In this document: piece by piece, positions 59,403 to 64,000 of the stretch
How the letters are laid out: every line of letters starts with the position of its first letter
Numbering within the stretch: position 1 is the stretch's first letter
The notes under the pieces: model-generated
What the model was told of the DNA's origin: nothing
Database searches by the model: none
The model's input: only the letters and a program-made list of their open reading frames with translations
Source of the DNA: Sophora flavescens
Lineage: Eukaryota; Streptophyta; Magnoliopsida; Fabales; Fabaceae
DNA length: 64,000 nucleotides
Assembly (NCBI GenBank): GCA_030762895.1
Contig: CM061063.1
Coordinates: forward strand, 51,167,196-51,231,195
Reading direction: 5' to 3'
Program-made: the position numbers and the translations under genes

Positions 59403-59843
59403 TCACCAATTATTGAGAACTTCATTGCTAGTAGGGAGATAGATGACATGGTTCTCGTCCAGTTCCTCTTCAAGTGTGCTGATAGTGAAGTAAGAGGAAA
59501 ATGACTTTTCAGGACTGATAACTTCAGCAGCTACTGGGAAAGTCTCTGTCAGAAGGGGAAGATACTTTATCTCATCATCTTCTTCTTTCTTGTTCTTGAG
59601 AGTCATGAATTTCATCTTTTCTGCTAAGTAGGGTTGATACCCCAATCCATGCCTTCCTTCTCTCATAGCTGCTTCAATTGGTTGAGAGATCCTTTGAAGC
59701 TTAGGCCCTAGGCCTTTTCCTCTTTGATACTCATTCTTTTCCATGATGCGGATTGCTACTTCATTCACATTCTCCATTGGGGGCTCCCTTTTCTTGTTTT
59801 CTGGCTTCAACACCTCAAAATTGCGCAGTGAATCATCTTCCAT
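59403..59843 (-). pseudogene. Tat linker with a G-patch-like segment
   Basis: NEYQRGKGLGPKLQRISQPI followed by GRHGLGYQP has the glycine spacing of a G-patch, a motif found between protease and RT in several plant gypsy polyproteins. The rest is acidic linker (KNKKEEDDEIKYLP). A stop follows at 59403; the frame is separated from the protease by one stop near 59880. Confidence 0.65.
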
Positions 59844-59879
59844 TTGCTCTGTACTTTCTACATAAGGTATTACGGCGGG

Positions 59880-60815
59880 CTATGTCAGCATAATTTCCTC
59901 TTCACCACGGACAGTAATCACGGACCCATCTTGAATATATTTCAAACACTGATGCAAAGTCGATGGAACAACTCCTGCTTCATGAATCCAAGGCCTTCCT
60001 AGAAGCATGGTATAAGCTGGTTGGATCTCCATGACTTGAAAGAGGACAGAAAAACAACTAGGCCCTATTTCAAGGGGCAGAGTTATCGCCCCTAAGATTC
60101 CTCTTGCTGTCCCATCAAAGGCTTGTACAATCATTTCTCGTGGTGTCACATCCGCCATGCTTATGTTTAGTTGCTCGAGATTGGACATTGGAACCACATT
60201 CAACATCGAACCACCATCTACAAGCACCTTTGCAATCACAAACCCCTTACACTTTAGGGTAATGTGTAAGGCTTTGGTGCTACTGCGAGATTTCAAAACC
60301 ACTTCATCTTCCGAGAAAGTAATCATGTTGACATGCCTTATTGGGTCCACCATATTTAGCACATTCTCCGGAGTGACATCATGCTTGACATAAGTTTCAT
60401 TCAACACCTTCAATAATGCCTTACGATGCGACTCTGATGTCAAGACAAGCGATAAAAGAGATATCTTTGCCAGAGTTTTCTATACCTGTTCTACCACATC
60501 ATATTCACTTTGCTTCATGATCTTCAGAAACTCTTCGTCTTCTTTTCCTTTTTCTTCATCCATAGTTTCCTTTTCTTTGGATTCCTTAATTATTTCTTCT
60601 TCGACAGGGCTGTAGCATCGCCCGCTTCTTGTAATGTCTCCAATTCTCACAATATTAGTAACTTGGGCCTTCGAGGTCTCTCCCACAACTCCAGCTAGTT
60701 CAACCTTCTGTTCATAATTCCATGGTACAGCATGTGTATCAACATAAGCAAAAGGAGTTGGCTTCTTCACCCTTACGATGACTCTTTCCGGGGTTGGGGC
60801 TGAAGCTTTGTTCAT
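59880..60815 (-). pseudogene. Tat protease region
   Basis: Two open pieces, 60815-60480 and 60443-59880, interrupted by a TAG at about 60480. The second contains the retropepsin-like core: VIAKVLVDGGSMLNVVPMSN with the D-G-G-S active-site variant usual in Tat elements, then MEIQPAYTMLLGRPWIHEAG, the second conserved box. Confidence 0.85.
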
Positions 60816-60905
60816 AGGTGGTACTCGGAGTACAACTTTTTCAACTACATTGACTTCCTCGGCAGCACCCCGTCTAGCTTTAATTACCCCTAAGGTGAGT
60901 AATCC

Positions 60906-63053
60906 CTAAACCCGGACTTTGAAATCCCAACAAGTTTTGAAGTCGTACCCCACTTGCCTATGATGATAGTCACACCTTAGATCTTCGGCATACCCCTTTT
61001 CTTCTCTTGGAATTCTTACTAGTGCAACAACGTTGTATCCCGCCTTCTTTAGTTCTTTGAAGATCTTCTGCATTGGCACTCGGAGTTCCAGTACCTTCCT
61101 GATTGGGGACCCTCTTACCTCCAAATTGTTCACCCGATTTCCATCATTATGGTTCAGGATTGTATTTTTAACAATATTAGGCCCGACCTCTTCTTCAAAC
61201 CCTAGCTTCCTACAAGCAATCAACTTTCTCACTACCGTCTTAAAAGCTTCGCAATCCTCAATGGAATGTCCTGTGACATCCATGTGATACTTGCAAGTCT
61301 GATTTGGATTGTACCAAGTAGGAAATGGTGGTTCTAGGTGACGTACAGGGTTTCCTGCAATTAAGTAGCGGTCAAACAATTGTTGGAATAAATCCACATT
61401 AGAGATGGACAATCTCGGGAAGGGCGGTGGATTTGGATTTTGGAAACGTCCTTAGTTTTAAAAATTTGGGCGAGGCAGAGGATAGTTTGGACGGTTTTGT
61501 GGGGGTGCAGGCAGGTAACGGGCGTATGATGGGCGAGTAAGGTTATATGGTTGAGGGGTAGGAATATTGCTGATTTGATTTTGTGGGTAAGTGTTGGTTT
61601 GTGAGGATGATTGTAACGGGTAAAGTGAGGTTTGTGTCTGGTATGGAATATGTGGGTTAGGGTTATATGGTGCTTGGTACTGAGGATTAAAGTTCTGTTG
61701 GCATTGTACACAATTCGCCTCAACTTCTTTCTTCTTTGGTTGGAATCCTTTCCGGGATGCACTTCCTTCAACATCATTTATGGGAAGCTTTCCAGCTCTT
61801 GCTAAAAATTCAATCCTTTCACCGGCAGCGATCAAGTCGGAGAAATCTTTATAGGCTGCCCCAACCATGGCCGCTATAAAAGATGCTCCGAGGGTTTCTA
61901 AAAAATACGAGCGCATTTCAGATAAAGTCAACGGGGGTTGAACTTGTGCAGCCAAACTCCTCCACCTTTGGGCATATTGCTTGAAGGGCTCCTCATTTCT
62001 TTTCTGCATTGCAGTCAACTGATCACGACTCGGAGCTGCATCCAGGTTGAACTTGTACTGGTCCATGAATAAGTCAGCCAATTCCCTCCATCGCGAGATC
62101 TTGGAATGGTCAAATTGGAGATACCATTCTAAGGCGAGCCCAGTCAAACTCTCATGGAAAAAGCTGATAAGGAATTTGTCATCCTTGGACCAAATTGCCA
62201 TCTTGGTGGCATAACTGATGAGGTGAAATCATGGATTCCCACTTCCATCGTATTTGGAAAAATCAGGAATCTTGAAGTCCTTGGGGATCACGACATCTGT
62301 GGCAGGACAGAGCTCTTCTATTTGAAGAGGGTCGTAGGTACTCGGACCTTTTATTGCTTTTATCTGTTCTTCCATTCTCTCCATCCATTCATCTTTCATC
62401 TTATCCTTACCATCCTGAACTCCCGCTGACTGACTGTGAGTAGATACATGAGATTGCTCCCATGTTGGTGCGGTATAACCCAGAACTTCATGATAGGCAT
62501 TTTCAAAAAGGGGATATCCTTCTCCAATGGGAAGTGTTATTGGTGCCGTGTGATGTGTCTGATCGGGGCCAGATGTTCCCTGAATGAGACCTATGCTAAT
62601 GTTTGAAAGCATTGGTGTTGTTACCACGGAAGAGATCCATTGCCTACCAGGTTCATCTGCATCTCTGTTCGCACTGAGCATGCTGAGAGATTCCCTCATG
62701 TCCTACAGTATGGCTTCTAATCTTGCTTGGGTTTCAGTCATTTCACTTATTCTTCCCCTCACTTCATCTATTTCAGAGCTTAAGTTTCTTCCTTCCTCAG
62801 ACATGTTGGCAACCATCCTGCTCCGAGATCTGGTATTGTGAACTCGGGTTTGATTGGTATCACCTTTCCTAGGTCGTGCAATGGTTCCTGGATTCTCAGA
62901 AGTATGTGACTCTGTAAAGCATTCAAGAATCTCATTAGTAAACCCAAAAAATTTTGTGTGTGTGTGCATGCATGTGCAAGTTAACACCCTTTGTTTGATC
63001 GCAAGAGTGCGCTTAGGAAGACTGTCGTATACACTTATAGCAAAACTACTCAT
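60906..63053 (-). pseudogene. Tat gag
   Basis: Starts around TRSRSRMVANMSEEGRN (62830), or with the Met at 63053. The gag core includes KDFKIPDFSKYDGSGNP, SLTGLALEWYLQFDHSKIS, WRELADLFMDQYKFNLDAAP and PFKQYAQRWRSLAAQVQPPL, then a Pro/Tyr/Gln-rich linker. Two CCHC-like knuckles follow: CKYHMDVTGHSIEDC at about 61290 and CDYHHRQVGYDFKTC at about 60960. In-frame stops occur at 62703-62705 and 62229-62231 (CGA to TGA type), with another break near 61450. Confidence 0.88.
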
Positions 63054-63563
63054 CCTGCAATCAAATCTAGTGGTATGGTTCCCTCTAGCTTGAATGCAGT
63101 TAGTGTCAAGTCCAAGGGAGAATCTACTCCTCGATAGACCACACCCGTACTAGCAACGTCCTTATTTTTATGCAGAAAACACGTCGTTTTTAGGGTAAAA
63201 ATATAGTTGATGACGTATCTAAGGGAGAACGCACTCCTCGATAGATATCATCAAAAAAAGCTCGGCAAACATTGATGAAAACTTCCATTCCATTATAAAT
63301 ATTTCGATACAAATCATGAGTCTTTGATCAAAATAAAAGAAACACATTGATAGCTTCTATCTCTCTCCGAGGTCCATAAAGCACTAGGTTAAGAGTCTCA
63401 TCTTCTTTTTCCTGAACCCTATGGCAAGTTTCCCAAAATGATTGAAGAACTCGGTCACCTTTGGTGGTATCTGAAGGAAATGGTCCATACGAATGTGGAT
63501 GGATGCTTCTTCAAATCGCTCCACCAGCTGGGAAGTGTGATATTGGAGCTTATCCATCATGTC
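63054..63563 (-). other. Spacer between the upstream ORF and gag of the Tat element
   Basis: Non-coding. A motif AAGGGAGAA.C.ACTCCTCGATAGA occurs twice, near 63114 and 63221, as a direct repeat about 107 bp apart. Confidence 0.5.
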
Positions 63564-63998
63564 CTAATATTTTATTTTCCATGCTTCCTTTTCATTCATT
63601 ACATCCTTCACTACCAATTTCCATCCCTTTACCCATTCTGTATGACGTTGAGCTTCAACTCTTTTAGTGTCCTTTATTTTGGCTCTGAGCCAATTTTCTC
63701 TCGTGTTGGCCTCTGCTAGTAGCTCGCAATACTTGGCTGCTTCGTTCCATCCTCCATCAGAGTACAGTTCTGTTTGGGTCGAGGATTCTTGCAGGGATTC
63801 AACTCTCTCTTCTAGTATATGTATTGTTTCATCATGAACCCCTACATTTGTCTTGAGCTCTTTTTTATTCCTTTGAAGTTTGACAAGCATCTTCTCTTGA
63901 TATTCTATCTTTGCCAGTAGCTCTTGAATTTCTGCTTCTTTTTCTTTTTTTGCCCTTTTTGCACGACTCGGGGCTTCGTAGGCCTCGGCACATTCGTC
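63564..63998 (-). CDS. Upstream ORF1-like coiled-coil protein of the Tat/Ogre element, C-terminal part
   Basis: The frame is open from the right edge of the window, past the internal Met at 63890, to the stop at 63564. It has heptad-like runs of Lys/Glu/Leu (EAEIQELLAKIEYQEKMLVK and TIHILEERVESLQESS), then RENWLRAKIKDTKRVEAQ. Ogre-type elements have an extra ORF of unknown function between the 5' LTR and gag; position and strand fit that. No enzymatic motif is seen. The N-terminal part is outside the window, and no stop is visible in what can be read. Confidence 0.6.
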   Translation of the reverse strand, partial: DECAEAYEAPSRAKRAKKEKEAEIQELLAKIEYQEKMLVKLQRNKKELKTNVGVHDETIHILEERVESLQESSTQTELYSDGGWNEAAKYCELLAEANTRENWLRAKIKDTKRVEAQRHTEWVKGWKLVVKDVMNEKEAWKIKY

Positions 63999-64000
63999 TT

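Larger units (their letters stand above)
47909..64000 (-). mobile_element. Tat/Ogre-type Ty3/gypsy element, incomplete at the right edge
   Basis: The 3' LTR is 47909-49904 (minus-strand start TGTGAACACCC, end GGTCGCGACA). The polypurine tract TAAAGAGGGGCAAC is next to it at 49905-49918. Then, at rising coordinates, come a 3' untranslated region with tandem repeats, integrase, a second RNase H, RNase H, RT, protease, gag and an extra upstream coiled-coil ORF. The second RNase H, the extra 5' ORF and the repeat-rich 3' region are hallmarks of the Tat/Ogre lineage. The 5' LTR must lie beyond 64000. The 5 bp before the LTR (ATCCA, 47904-47908) should recur there. Confidence 0.9.

Overview
The window is plant nuclear DNA. 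Introns follow GT-AG, the three left-hand genes have typical plant exon structures, and most of the rest is plant LTR retrotransposons: SIRE/Maximus-type copia, Athila-type and Tat/Ogre-type Ty3/gypsy. The retroelement mix and the GGTCCCTGAA-type MITE ends suggest a legume (Fabaceae). That is an inference; the species cannot be fixed by eye.

Positions 1-14,000 are gene-bearing. On the minus strand, a plastid methyltransferase-like gene (three exons, running off the left edge) starts at 1692. Next come a truncated MITE (2056-2605), a foldback Mutator-like element with an exact 9-bp target duplication and a captured PPR-gene scrap (3315-4508), and a dead ABCG half-transporter (about 4780-6170, plus strand). 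A two-exon bHLH transcription factor (6921-8464, minus) follows. Three more MITEs (9740-9902, 10159-10995 and 11000-11757) lie before a two-exon MAGO NASHI gene (12284-13884, minus), whose 60-bp last exon is too short to stand out as an ORF.

From 14,400 to the right edge the DNA is almost entirely transposable elements. Old non-LTR material comes first: a LINE RNase H scrap, a tRNA-derived SINE with target duplication, and a LINE truncated at both ends with ORF1/ORF2 overlapping at ATGA. The LINE abuts a 3.3-kb LTR (17710-21039).

The main structure is a nested stack. The host is a minus-strand SIRE-like copia element (21055-47908, with an envelope-like region). Its 3' LTR was hit by a plus-strand copia element (21636-30139, TSD TCAGC). 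Its protease gene was hit by a gag-protease-only Athila-like element (37599-45040, TSD CCTAT). Its 5' LTR was hit by a minus-strand Tat/Ogre element (47909 to beyond 64000). The Tat element carries in its reverse transcriptase a LARD-like element (53253-58436) with 3.5-kb LTRs and a 1.2-kb non-coding interior; this is the same family as the LTR at 17710-21039.

Every retroelement reading frame inspected has in-frame stops or frameshifts, so none is likely autonomous as it stands. No CRISPR, bacterial-type system or rRNA/tRNA gene was seen. The most unusual structures are palindromic repeat arrays inside LTRs and 3' regions of several elements.
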